DNA of 17,610 nt from Candidatus Magasanikiibacteriota bacterium (GCA_016214105.1 JACRPD010000037.1:1-17610), one strand, 5' to 3'; positions 1-6,820 are shown, counted from the stretch's first letter. Made by a program: numbers and translations. The notes: generated from the sequence alone by a model not told the origin.

Positions 1-1263
1 AATCCATTCGTAAACGCCATGTCCCAGCTTGATAAAGCCGCCAAGATAATGAACTTGGATAAAAATATTCATGAAGTTTTAAAACAACCGGAACGGGTGT
101 TGACTCTCGCTATTCCGGTAAAAATGGACAACGGCGAGACAAAAGTTTTCACCGGTTATCGTTCGCAATACAACAACGCGTTAGGCCCTTACAAAGGCGG
201 TATTCGTTATCATTGGAACGTAAGTTTGGATGAGGTCAAAGCGCTGTCTTTTTGGATGATGGTAAAATGCGCGGTGGTGAATATACCGATGGGCGGAGGC
301 AAAGGCGGGATCATTGTTAATCCCAAAGAATTATCTGTTGGAGAATTGGAAAGATTGTCACGCGAATATATTAGAAAAATTTGGCGCGTGATTGGTTCAG
401 ACAAAGATGTGCCTGCGCCGGATGTTTATACCACCCCGCAAATTATGGGTTGGATGCGTGATGAGTTTGAAAAATTAATCGGTAAGCCGGATCCGGGCGT
501 TATTACCGGCAAAGCAATTGCCGATGGCGGGTCAGAGGGGCGCGAAACCGCCACGGCCATGGGTGGCGTGTATGTGGTTAGAGAATTGGCAAAGAAGAGG
601 GGTCTGAAGCCGTCAGAAACAACTGTCGCGGTGCAGGGTATGGGGAATGTCGGCGGTTTTATGGCGAAATTATTGCGCCAAGAGGGTTATAAAATTGTGG
701 CATTGAGCGATTCCAAAGGCGGTGTTTATAATCAAGACGGGATTGATCCGGATAAAGCCGAAACGATTAAAAAGAACGGCGGAATGTTGGGATGTTATTG
801 CCTCGGCTCGGTTTGTTCTCTGGAACAAATGCCGACTGATGGGCCGTGTCATCATGTCAGCAACGAAGATTTGCTGGAGTTGCCGGTGGATATTTTGGTG
901 CCATCAGCGTTGGAAAATCAGATTACTAAAGAAAATGTTGACAAAATAAAAGCGAAATATATTGTTGAAATGGCTAATGGTCCAACTACGCCGGAAGCGG
1001 ATGAAATTTTACACGCGCGCGGAATTCCGGTTGTCCCGGATGTTCTTGCCAATGCCGGCGGAGTGACGGTTTCATGTTTTGAGTGGGAACAAAATTTGAA
1101 AGGCGAGCATTGGGGCGAAGCCGACGTGTTTGCCAAACTGGAAAAAATAATGGTGAACGCGTTTAATGAAGTTTGGGACACGGCCGAGAAATATAATATC
1201 ACTTTACGGCAAGGCGCTTTTGTTAAGGCGATTGAGAGAGTGGCGGGGAAGATGGCGAAATAG
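1..1263 (+). CDS. gdhA: Glutamate dehydrogenase (Glu/Leu/Phe/Val dehydrogenase family), 5'-truncated by window edge
   Basis: Catalyses reversible oxidative deamination of L-glutamate to 2-oxoglutarate and ammonia with NAD(P), in the cytosol. The reading frame is open to base 1: the codons before the ATG at 19 read NPFVNA, which matches the usual GDH N-terminus (NPFxxAxxQLDKAA). The true start therefore lies upstream and the ATG at 19 is internal. Numbering from that Met: substrate-binding lysines in GPYKGG (Lys59) and MMVKC (Lys83), catalytic lysine in PMGGGKGG (Lys95), the PAPD aspartate (Asp135), the Rossmann loop GMGNVG (207-212), and C-terminal NAGGVTVS. Length fits the roughly 420-residue hexameric GDHs. 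Residues 258-279 are a Cys/His-rich segment (CYCLGSVC, then PCHH) longer than I recall for this loop in archaeal-type enzymes. The gene ends just before a strong terminator. Cofactor preference cannot be read with confidence. Confidence 0.95.
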   Translation, partial: NPFVNAMSQLDKAAKIMNLDKNIHEVLKQPERVLTLAIPVKMDNGETKVFTGYRSQYNNALGPYKGGIRYHWNVSLDEVKALSFWMMVKCAVVNIPMGGGKGGIIVNPKELSVGELERLSREYIRKIWRVIGSDKDVPAPDVYTTPQIMGWMRDEFEKLIGKPDPGVITGKAIADGGSEGRETATAMGGVYVVRELAKKRGLKPSETTVAVQGMGNVGGFMAKLLRQEGYKIVALSDSKGGVYNQDGIDPDKAETIKKNGGMLGCYCLGSVCSLEQMPTDGPCHHVSNEDLLELPVDILVPSALENQITKENVDKIKAKYIVEMANGPTTPEADEILHARGIPVVPDVLANAGGVTVSCFEWEQNLKGEHWGEADVFAKLEKIMVNAFNEVWDTAEKYNITLRQGAFVKAIERVAGKMAK

Positions 1264-1267
1264 AAAA

Positions 1268-1299
1268 TTGTTAAATTGTTGAATTGTTAAATTATTAAA
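1268..1299. repeat. Short tandem repeat, 8-nt unit x4 (TTGTTAAA-like)
   Basis: Four consecutive 8-nt units follow the GDH stop codon: TTGTTAAA, TTGTTGAA, TTGTTAAA, TTATTAAA. They resemble the other 7-9-nt repeats of the window in copy number and degeneracy, but this one is intergenic. Confidence 0.7.
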
Positions 1300-1327
1300 C
1301 GATGAAATTTAGGGATTTAAAAAATTT

Positions 1328-1356
1328 AACCCCACTCTTTATAGGAGTGGGGTTTT
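1328..1356 (+). terminator. Rho-independent terminator after glutamate dehydrogenase
   Basis: A 10-bp stem AACCCCACTC/GAGTGGGGTT with a 7-nt loop is followed by TTTT. It lies about 65 nt after the gdhA stop codon. Adenines precede the stem, so it may also work weakly on the minus strand, but no minus-strand gene faces it. Confidence 0.85.
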
Positions 1357-1380
1357 ATGTAGAGGGAAGTGGGGGAATTT

Positions 1381-1509
1381 TTGCCAGTCAAGACCCACCC
1401 AAAGGAAGAACGGAGTTGGAAAGAGCACCAGTTTGTCGCACAGATGGATTGTTCGTTTCGTAGGATACTTCCGTGACAGGAGGAAAGCCCGGACGGGAGT
1501 AGCTGGCAA
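1381..1509 (+). ncRNA. Candidate structured RNA of unknown class between gdhA and leuS
   Basis: The 340-nt gap between gdhA and leuS has no convincing ORF. Part of it, 1381-1509, is closed by a 7-bp pairing TTGCCAG (1381-1387) with CTGGCAA (1503-1509). It is richer in G and in G+C than the AT-rich flanks. Internal pairings are possible, such as GGAAG with CTTCC, and GTC..AC (1435-1441) with GTGAC (1473-1477). GAGGAAAGCCCGGA (1480-1493) resembles the CR-I segment of RNase P RNA, and CAGATGGATTGTT (1441-1453) loosely resembles CR-V. However, the order is reversed and the P4 complement is missing, so I do not call rnpB. It is not a recognisable T-box, although it precedes an aminoacyl-tRNA synthetase. 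It could be a novel RNA, a leuS leader element or chance structure. Confidence 0.3.
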
Positions 1510-1572
1510 TAATATTTAAACACAGATGTGATTTTTTTGGAAGAGTGAGCTAAAATGTAATCAACAACTGTC

Positions 1573-1592
1573 ATTCCCGCGAAAGCGGGAAT
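1573..1592. repeat. Palindromic repeat (ATTCCCGC-GAAA-GCGGGAAT) in the leuS leader
   Basis: An exact 8-bp inverted repeat with a GAAA tetraloop. It has the form of the dispersed element TCATTCCCGCGAAAGCGGGAATC known from many bacterial genomes, whose spurious translation reads IPAFAGMT. It ends 11 nt before the leuS ATG, where a Shine-Dalgarno would be expected, and no good Shine-Dalgarno is visible there. Confidence 0.8.
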
Positions 1593-1603
1593 CCACAATC
1601 ACT

Positions 1604-4210
1604 ATGAAAAAATATAATCATAAACAAGTAGGGGTCAAGTGGAAAAAATATTGGGAAGTAAAAAAATTATACAAAACAAAAGAGTCAGTTGACAAGCCGA
1701 AATATTATGTTTTGGACATGTTTCCGTATCCATCAGGCGCCGGGCTTCATGTCGGCCATCCGAAGGGATATATTGCCACTGATGTGGTCGCAAGGATGAA
1801 AATGATGCGCGGATTTAATGTCTTGCATCCGATGGGCTGGGATGCGTTTGGTTTGCCTACGGAAAATTACGCGTTGAAAAATAAAGTCCATCCGGCAGTC
1901 GCCACTAAAAAAAATATCCAAGTTTTTAAAAAACAGCTTGGTCTTTTGGGTTTTACTTACGACTGGGATCGCGAAATCAACACCACCGACCCCAACTATT
2001 ATAAATGGACGCAGTGGATATTTTTGCAAATGTTCAAACGCGGGCTCGCTTACGAATCTTACGAGCCAATCAACTGGTGTCCGTCATGCAAAACCGGTTT
2101 AGCTAACGAGGATTTGGAAGACGGCAAATGCGAACGCTGCGGGTCAGCGATTGAGCAAAAACCAATGCGCCAGTGGGTTTTGAAAATTACCGACTACGCG
2201 GAGAGGCTGTTGAACGATTTGAATTTATTAGACAAATGGCCAGAGCCGATTAAAGAAATGCAGAGGAATTGGATTGGGAAGTCGGAAGGCGCGCTCGTTC
2301 GTTTCACTGTCATTGCGAGGAGCGAGGAACGAGCGACGCGGCAATCCAGTGGCGGCAAAATAGAGGTTTTCACAACGCGCCCTGATACATTGTTTGGAGC
2401 AACATATGTTGTGTTGGCACCGGAGCATTTAATAATTGAAAAATTAAAGAGTAAAATTAAAAATTTTGATGAAGTAAATAAGTATATTCGGAAGGCGAAA
2501 AACAAAACAACATTAGAACGCACGGTAGAATGGGAAAAAGTCCCGACACAAAGTCGGGATGCTCGATTTTCTCGCCAAATCGAAGATTTGGAGAAAATCG
2601 GCAAAAAAACCGGTGTAGAACTAAAAGGCGTTAAAGCAATTAATCCGGTAAATAACAAAGAGTTGCCGATTTTTGTGGCTGATTATGTCTTGGGTGGATA
2701 CGGCACCGGCGCGATTATGGCTGTGCCGGCGCATGATGAACGGGATTGGGAGTTTGCAAAAAAATATAATCTACCAATAAAAAGGGTTGTACAGCCAAAT
2801 GCCGTCAGTATAAGTCATATACATCCGATAAATCATAAATTCGATTTGACACAAGCTCTGTCTGAAAAACAAAAAAAATTGGAAATGCTTGAAGAAATTT
2901 ATACTGGTGTTGACGGTAAACTTATTGACTCCAAAGAATTTACAGGAATGCGTTGCTCAGAAGCGATTTCAAAAATAGGAGTTAAATTTGGGAAATTAAC
3001 GACACATTACAAACTCCGCGACTGGGTTTTCTCCCGCCAGCGCTACTGGGGCGAGCCGATTCCGCTGGTGCGATGTGAGAAGTGCGGTTGGGTGCCAGTT
3101 CCGGAAAAATACCTGCCGCTCGAACTTCCAAAAGTAAAGCATTATGAACCATCTGGAACCGGCGAATCGCCGTTAGCTAATATCAAAAATTGGGTGAATA
3201 CAAAATGTCCTCAATGCAACGGGCCGGCGAAACGGGAAACCAATACAATGCCCCAGTGGGCCGGATCTTGCTGGTATTACCTTGCATATGTGATGCAAGG
3301 AATTTCCAATTTCCAATTTCCAATTTCCAATTATAGCGAAGCCTTTAAATACTGGAATCCAGTGGATCTGTACGTCGGCGGGGCGGAGCACGCGACCAGA
3401 CATTTGATTTATGCGCGGTTTTGGCACAAGTTTTTGTATGATATCGGCGCGGTGAATAATATTGAGCCATTTACCAAATTGCAGAATGTTGGTTTGATTT
3501 TAGCCGAAGACGGACGCAAGATGAGCAAACGTTGGAATAATGTTATCAATCCAGATGATGTCGTCAAACAGTATGGCGCGGACGCGATGCGGCTTTACGA
3601 GATGTTCATGGGACCGTTTGATCAACCCTGCGCTTGGAGTACGCAAGGAGTGGTGGGAATGAAGAGGTTTTTGGAGAAAGTATGGAATTTGAAAGAAAGA
3701 ATTATAAGAAATAAGAAACAAGACACAAACAATACCCAATACCCAATACCCAATATCCAAGTGATATTGCATCAAACAACTAAAAAAGTCACCGAAGATA
3801 TTGAAGCGTTGAGATTTAATACAGCAATTTCACAGTTGATGATTTTAGTAAATGAAATGTTTCGGTCAGAAGTCCTAAGTCCTAAGTCCTACGCCACACT
3901 ACTTCAACTCCTCGCCCCATTCGCTCCCCACATCTGCGAGGAACTCTGGAGTCAATTAGGCAACAAAAAATCAATCTTCTTATCCGACTGGCCAAAATAT
4001 GACGCGGATAAATTACAATTTGATACTATGAAACTTGCAGTGCAAGTGAATGGAAGGGTTAGAGCCACAATTGAAGTCCCAACTGACGCCGGTGAGGAAG
4101 AAATAAAATCTTCTGCTTTAGCGGATGAAAATGTGAAGAAGTGGCTAGAGAATAAAGAACCGAAGAAAGTGATTTATGTGAGGGGGAGGCTGGTGAGTAT
4201 AGTGAAGTAA
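1604..4210 (+). CDS. leuS: Leucyl-tRNA synthetase
   Basis: Class I aminoacyl-tRNA synthetase that charges tRNA-Leu with leucine using ATP, in the cytosol. At 868 aa it has the usual bacterial LeuRS length. Visible marks: N-terminal YNHKQVGVKWKKYW; HIGH motif as HVGH (49-52); zinc knuckle CPSC...CERC (Cys159, 162, 176, 179); CP1 editing domain with TTRPDTLFG and GTGAIMAVPAHDERDW; a second zinc knuckle CEKC...CPQC (Cys491, 494, 535, 538); KMSKS loop as KMSKR (639-643); and the anticodon-binding segment LLAPFAPHICEELW. The ATG at 1604 gives the canonical N-terminus despite no clear Shine-Dalgarno. At least five stretches are repeat-derived and in frame: about residues 236-248, 313-333, 566-575, 709-718 and 756-763. 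All lie between conserved blocks, so the enzyme is probably functional. A 3' palindrome and a GxxExxY gene follow. Confidence 0.97.
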   Translation: MKKYNHKQVGVKWKKYWEVKKLYKTKESVDKPKYYVLDMFPYPSGAGLHVGHPKGYIATDVVARMKMMRGFNVLHPMGWDAFGLPTENYALKNKVHPAVATKKNIQVFKKQLGLLGFTYDWDREINTTDPNYYKWTQWIFLQMFKRGLAYESYEPINWCPSCKTGLANEDLEDGKCERCGSAIEQKPMRQWVLKITDYAERLLNDLNLLDKWPEPIKEMQRNWIGKSEGALVRFTVIARSEERATRQSSGGKIEVFTTRPDTLFGATYVVLAPEHLIIEKLKSKIKNFDEVNKYIRKAKNKTTLERTVEWEKVPTQSRDARFSRQIEDLEKIGKKTGVELKGVKAINPVNNKELPIFVADYVLGGYGTGAIMAVPAHDERDWEFAKKYNLPIKRVVQPNAVSISHIHPINHKFDLTQALSEKQKKLEMLEEIYTGVDGKLIDSKEFTGMRCSEAISKIGVKFGKLTTHYKLRDWVFSRQRYWGEPIPLVRCEKCGWVPVPEKYLPLELPKVKHYEPSGTGESPLANIKNWVNTKCPQCNGPAKRETNTMPQWAGSCWYYLAYVMQGISNFQFPISNYSEAFKYWNPVDLYVGGAEHATRHLIYARFWHKFLYDIGAVNNIEPFTKLQNVGLILAEDGRKMSKRWNNVINPDDVVKQYGADAMRLYEMFMGPFDQPCAWSTQGVVGMKRFLEKVWNLKERIIRNKKQDTNNTQYPIPNIQVILHQTTKKVTEDIEALRFNTAISQLMILVNEMFRSEVLSPKSYATLLQLLAPFAPHICEELWSQLGNKKSIFLSDWPKYDADKLQFDTMKLAVQVNGRVRATIEVPTDAGEEEIKSSALADENVKKWLENKEPKKVIYVRGRLVSIVK
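2309..2346. repeat. Dispersed REP-like element embedded in leuS
   Basis: The stretch starts TGTCATTGCGAGGAGCG and ends ACGCGGCAATCC. This is the form of a widespread dispersed repeat whose ends ATTGC/GCAAT can pair. It is read in frame as about 13 residues (VIARSEERATRQS) between the conserved EGALVRF and KIEVFTTRPDTLFG of the editing domain, a position occupied by a short variable loop in most LeuRS. Confidence 0.7.
2541..2600. repeat. Double-palindrome repeat embedded in leuS
   Basis: Two adjacent hairpins. The first is TCCCGAC/GTCGGGA (2541-2547 with 2553-2559, 5-nt loop). The second pairs CGATTTTCT (2564-2572) and CCAAATC (2575-2581) with GATTTGG (2585-2591) and AGAAAATCG (2592-2600), leaving a 2-nt bulge. 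The stretch spans 60 nt, a multiple of three, and is read as VPTQSRDARFSRQIEDLEKI between conserved CP1 segments. It looks like a compound mobile palindromic element. Confidence 0.75.
3301..3328. repeat. Tandem repeat AATTTCC x4 inside leuS
   Basis: Four exact 7-nt units (AATTTCC) are read as ISNFQFPISN between the WYYL motif and the conserved YWNPVDLYVGG of LeuRS. The family usually has a short variable loop here. Confidence 0.9.
3730..3757. repeat. Tandem repeat CAATACC x4 inside leuS
   Basis: Three exact units CAATACC and one variant CAATATC, period 7, are read as NTQYPIPNIQ in the linker before the anticodon-binding helix (LHQTTKKVTEDIEALRFNTAI). Confidence 0.9.
3870..3890. repeat. Tandem repeat AAGTCCT x3 inside leuS
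   Basis: Three exact 7-nt units, 21 nt in total, are read as SEVLSPKSY just before the conserved LLAPFAPHICEELW. The length is a multiple of three. Confidence 0.85.
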
Positions 4211-4214
4211 TCCG

Positions 4215-4261
4215 AATCTACAAATATAATCCGAATCAACGAATATTCGAATATTTGTTGC
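4215..4261. repeat. Left inverted repeat and palindrome after leuS
   Basis: AATCTACAAATAT (4215-4227) is the exact reverse complement of 4685-4697 on the other side of the GxxExxY gene, and a CCGAAT block next to it also matches after a 3-nt gap. The stretch ends in a near-perfect palindrome (4238-4261) of the form CAACgAATATTCGAATATttGTTG, which could be a weak terminator for leuS. Confidence 0.7.
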
Positions 4262-4270
4262 AATTAATTT

Positions 4271-4669
4271 ATGGGAGGTATGGGGGGTGAAATAGTACAC
4301 AAAGAATTATCATACCAGATAAACGGTATTCTTTTTGATGTACACAATGAGGTTGGAAGGTACGCCAATGAAAAACAGGTTTGCGATTATATAGAAAAAA
4401 GATTAAAACTGAAAGACATACCATACAAAAGAGAGTATGCTTTATCAGCAGCTAATCAAGTTGAACACTATGGCCGTCATAGAGTAGATTTTTTGATTGA
4501 CAATAAAATAGTGTTGGAGATTAAACATAAAAATTATCTTGTTAAAAATGATTATTACCAACTTAGAAGGTATTTGCAAGTACTTAATTTGAGCCTTGGA
4601 ATTTTAGTAAATTTTAGAGAAGAACGTCTGCATCCAAAGAGAATATTAAATGGTTCAGGTAAAGATTGA
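4271..4669 (+). CDS. GxxExxY family protein (PDDEXK_3-like putative nuclease)
   Basis: 132 aa. The pattern ELSYQINGILFDVHNEVGRYANEKQ, with a distal VDFLIDNKIVLEIK and LVNFREERLHPKRILN, is typical of the GxxExxY family, which is frequent in CPR bacteria. Asp-Phe-Leu followed by Glu-Ile-Lys gives the D...ExK arrangement of a PD-(D/E)XK nuclease fold; activity is unproven for the family as far as I know. The first ATG is at 4271. A second in-frame ATG at 4280 follows GGGAGG too closely for that to be its Shine-Dalgarno, so the start is uncertain by three codons. The gene sits alone between inverted repeats that interrupt the leuS-comEC interval, suggesting it arrived as a small unit. It is not part of either neighbouring pathway. 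Confidence 0.85.
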   Translation: MGGMGGEIVHKELSYQINGILFDVHNEVGRYANEKQVCDYIEKRLKLKDIPYKREYALSAANQVEHYGRHRVDFLIDNKIVLEIKHKNYLVKNDYYQLRRYLQVLNLSLGILVNFREERLHPKRILNGSGKD

Positions 4670-4677
4670 TACTTTAT

Positions 4678-4703
4678 TATTCGGATATTTGTAGATTTGA
4701 ATA
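4678..4703. repeat. Right inverted repeat flanking the GxxExxY gene
   Basis: ATATTTGTAGATT (4685-4697) is the exact inverse of 4215-4227, and the preceding ATTCGG matches the CCGAAT of the left copy after a small gap. Reading through it extends the comEC frame upstream to a TTG at 4666, but those residues (SDICRFEYR) are repeat-derived. Confidence 0.75.
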
Positions 4704-4728
4704 TCGTCCGTCAATTCTGATTAAATCT

Positions 4729-6231
4729 ATGTTAGATTTCATTGTGGACTCAAAGAGTAGAACGTTTTTAACGTTTTGTTTTTGTTTTATCGGCGGGGTA
4801 GCCATCGCGTCTTTATTTGAATTAAAGGTTGATTTTCTTTATCTTTACCTATCTCTATTTATCCTCGCCACTTTTTTAATCGTCTTTTGGAAAAACAAAA
4901 TAACGCGGTTCTCTGTTATCTGCATTCTGTTCGTCGTTTTTGGTGTCATTCGCTATCTCTTCGCTTTTCCGCTATCCCCAAACCGCATCGCCAATTATAT
5001 CGGCAAAGAGACGGAGCTGACCGGTTTTGTTTCCCGAGAGCCGGATGTTAGAGAAGATGGGGTGAGATATGTTGTTGACGCGCGAGACCTCACCCAACCC
5101 TCTCCTACGAGGAGAGGGGATACCATAAAAATTTATTTTAAATTTAATCTTTATCCGCGTTTTCAATACGGCGATGTATTGAAATTAAATTGTGAATTGG
5201 AAAAGCCGGAAGCCAACGAAGATTTTCGTTATGACATGTATATGGCGAAAGAGGGGATATTCGCGCTTTGTCAATCGCCGTGGGCGGAAAAGATTGGAGA
5301 GGGCGAAGGATTTTTCGCGTATAGCGCGATTCTGTGGGTGAAAAATAAAGCGGCGGACAAAATTAATTTGCTTTGGCATGAGCCGATAGCCAGTTTTATG
5401 GCAGGTTTGCTTTACGGCTATCGCGGCGGGTTGGGGGAATTGAATCAGGCGTTTAATCGCACCGGCATTACGCACATTGTCGCGATTTCCGGTTATAATA
5501 TCAGTATTATCGCGACAATTTTAATCACCTCTTTTACTTTTTTATATATTCCGCGCAAAAAAGCGTTTTGGCTGGTTTGCGGCGGGATATTATTATTTGT
5601 AATTTTTGCCGGCGCCAGCGCTTCGGTTGTGCGGGCCGGCATTATGGGCGTGTTAGTTTTGCTGGCAAAACAACTCGGCCGTTTATCGCGTGTTGGCAAT
5701 GTGCTGGCTTTGTCAGCGGTATTAATGTTGCTTCAGAATCCGTTAGTTTTGCGTTGGGATGCCGGGTTTCAGCTTTCTTTCGCCGCTACTTTTGGTTTAG
5801 TTTATTTGTCGCCAAAAATTCAGCGCTGGTTTATTAGATTGCCGGAATTTTATGGTTTGCGCGAGGTTTTTGTCTCCACCATGGCCGCGATTATCGCTAC
5901 TCTGCCGTTGATTATGTTTAATTTCGGCCGCTTATCAATCGTCGCGCCAATCGTGAATGTGTCGGTTTTATGGTTGATTCCGTTTTTAATGCTGTCCGGA
6001 TTCCTTGCCGTGATTTTAAGTTTTATTTTTCTCCCGGCCGGACAAGTCGTCGCCTGGATCGCTTGGGTTGGATTAAAATATATCGTACTTGTCGTGACTT
6101 GGTTTAGCGGTTTTAAATGGGCGGCGATTGAATTTAGGATTAATTGGGTTATAATGATATTATTATATCTGCTGATAGTATCTGTTTTTTATGTCCAAAA
6201 TCAAGATCGTAAACTCAAAAACTGGTTATAA
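4729..6231 (+). CDS. comEC: ComEC/Rec2-family DNA uptake membrane channel (without metallo-beta-lactamase domain)
   Basis: Polytopic inner-membrane protein, the presumed channel that carries single-stranded DNA into the cytosol during transformation. The first hydrophobic helices (FLTFCFCFIGGVAIASLF and following) precede an OB-like extracellular region (ELTGFVSREPDVREDGVRYVV). Next comes the Competence domain with GLLYGYRGGLGELNQAF and the signature GITHIVAISGYNISII, then a run of hydrophobic helices to the C-terminus. I start it at the ATG at 4729, because the upstream extension to a TTG at 4666 is encoded by a repeat. There is no clear Shine-Dalgarno. It ends at about 500 aa and lacks the C-terminal metallo-beta-lactamase-like domain of long ComEC. 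A palindromic repeat (5098-5118) lies in frame in the extracellular region. The methyltransferase start overlaps its last 41 nt. Confidence 0.92.
   Translation: MLDFIVDSKSRTFLTFCFCFIGGVAIASLFELKVDFLYLYLSLFILATFLIVFWKNKITRFSVICILFVVFGVIRYLFAFPLSPNRIANYIGKETELTGFVSREPDVREDGVRYVVDARDLTQPSPTRRGDTIKIYFKFNLYPRFQYGDVLKLNCELEKPEANEDFRYDMYMAKEGIFALCQSPWAEKIGEGEGFFAYSAILWVKNKAADKINLLWHEPIASFMAGLLYGYRGGLGELNQAFNRTGITHIVAISGYNISIIATILITSFTFLYIPRKKAFWLVCGGILLFVIFAGASASVVRAGIMGVLVLLAKQLGRLSRVGNVLALSAVLMLLQNPLVLRWDAGFQLSFAATFGLVYLSPKIQRWFIRLPEFYGLREVFVSTMAAIIATLPLIMFNFGRLSIVAPIVNVSVLWLIPFLMLSGFLAVILSFIFLPAGQVVAWIAWVGLKYIVLVVTWFSGFKWAAIEFRINWVIMILLYLLIVSVFYVQNQDRKLKNWL
5098..5118. repeat. Palindrome CCCTCTCCT-ACG-AGGAGAGGG inside comEC
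   Basis: A perfect 9-bp inverted repeat with a 3-nt loop, in the style of the dispersed CTCACCC...CCCTCTCC element. It is read as LTQPSPTRRGD within the extracellular OB-like region of ComEC, where such a Pro/Arg-rich loop is not expected. Confidence 0.8.
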
Positions 6232-6820
6232 TCTCGCGGCTGATTATTACGCCAACAAAGAGAAGTACTGGGATAGTTTTGAGAAAGACAGGGTGTTGTC
6301 GATGCTCGGCGATTTAAAAGACAAGAAAGTTTTGGATGTCGGAGCCGGAACAGGGAGATTGGCATTGAGAATTGCCCATGCGGGCGCGCAGGTGACGGCG
6401 TTGGATGTGTCAGGGGAAATGCTTAAGAATTTGAAGTCAAAAGTCCATAAAGTCATAAAGTCCATAAAGTTACCGGTTGAGACAGCGAGTGGCGAGGCGG
6501 AAAATTTGCCGTTTGCTGATGAAAGTTTTGATGTGGTTATTGCGACGTTTTTAGTCGTGCATTTGAAAGATTTGCGTCGGTTTTTTGATGAAACTTATAG
6601 AGTTTTGAATAATGGCGGGCTATTTTTAGTGACAAATATAAATCAACGCAAAGCGCCGGCGATTAAAACCAAAGACGGGTTGATTGAAATTGAGTCTTAT
6701 TATCACCGCCCGGAAGCGGTAGTTGAGTTGCTGGAAGAATTGGCGTTTTCAGTTGAGAAAAATGAATTTGTGAAAGAGGGAGAGAATTGGGTCAATCAGA
6801 TTATTTTATCCAGTAAATAA
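6191..6820 (+). CDS. Class I SAM-dependent methyltransferase
   Basis: 209 aa. Motif I VLDVGAGTGRLALRIA and the post-I acidic strand VTALDVSGEML bind S-adenosylmethionine. Motif IV is FDVVIATFLVVHL, followed by LRRFFDETYRVLNNGGLFLVT, as in the UbiE/Methyltransf_11 family. The substrate cannot be inferred. It starts inside the 3' end of comEC (41-nt overlap, different frame), so translation is likely coupled. An AAAGTCCAT-type tandem repeat (6440-6465) encodes KVHKVIKSIK between strand 2 and the GEAENLPF segment. The stop lies 9 nt before the left end of the IS3 element. Confidence 0.9.
   Translation: MSKIKIVNSKTGYNLAADYYANKEKYWDSFEKDRVLSMLGDLKDKKVLDVGAGTGRLALRIAHAGAQVTALDVSGEMLKNLKSKVHKVIKSIKLPVETASGEAENLPFADESFDVVIATFLVVHLKDLRRFFDETYRVLNNGGLFLVTNINQRKAPAIKTKDGLIEIESYYHRPEAVVELLEELAFSVEKNEFVKEGENWVNQIILSSK
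6440..6465. repeat. Tandem repeat AAAGTCCAT x3 inside the methyltransferase gene
   Basis: Units of 9, 8 and 9 nt: AAAGTCCAT, AAAGTCAT, AAAGTCCAT, then a partial AAAGTTA. The same unit recurs at 8076-8099 and at 16072-16107. Confidence 0.85.

Noticed and set aside
1441..1509. RNase P RNA (rnpB)
   Set aside because: A CR-I-like segment is present, but there is no complementary CR-V/P4 strand, the order is reversed, and the segment is far too short.
1326..1598. Minus-strand ORF starting MWIPAFAGMT
   Set aside because: Its N-terminus is the well-known spurious translation of a palindromic repeat, and the rest crosses a terminator and the candidate RNA.
2194..2658. Minus-strand ORF containing CRVARSSLLAMT inside leuS
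   Set aside because: It is antisense to a conserved synthetase, and its recognisable peptide is again a repeat translation.
4666..4728. TTG start for comEC giving 21 extra residues
   Set aside because: The extra residues are encoded by the right inverted repeat, overlap the GxxExxY stop and do not resemble a ComEC N-terminus. The ATG at 4729 directly precedes the hydrophobic helices.
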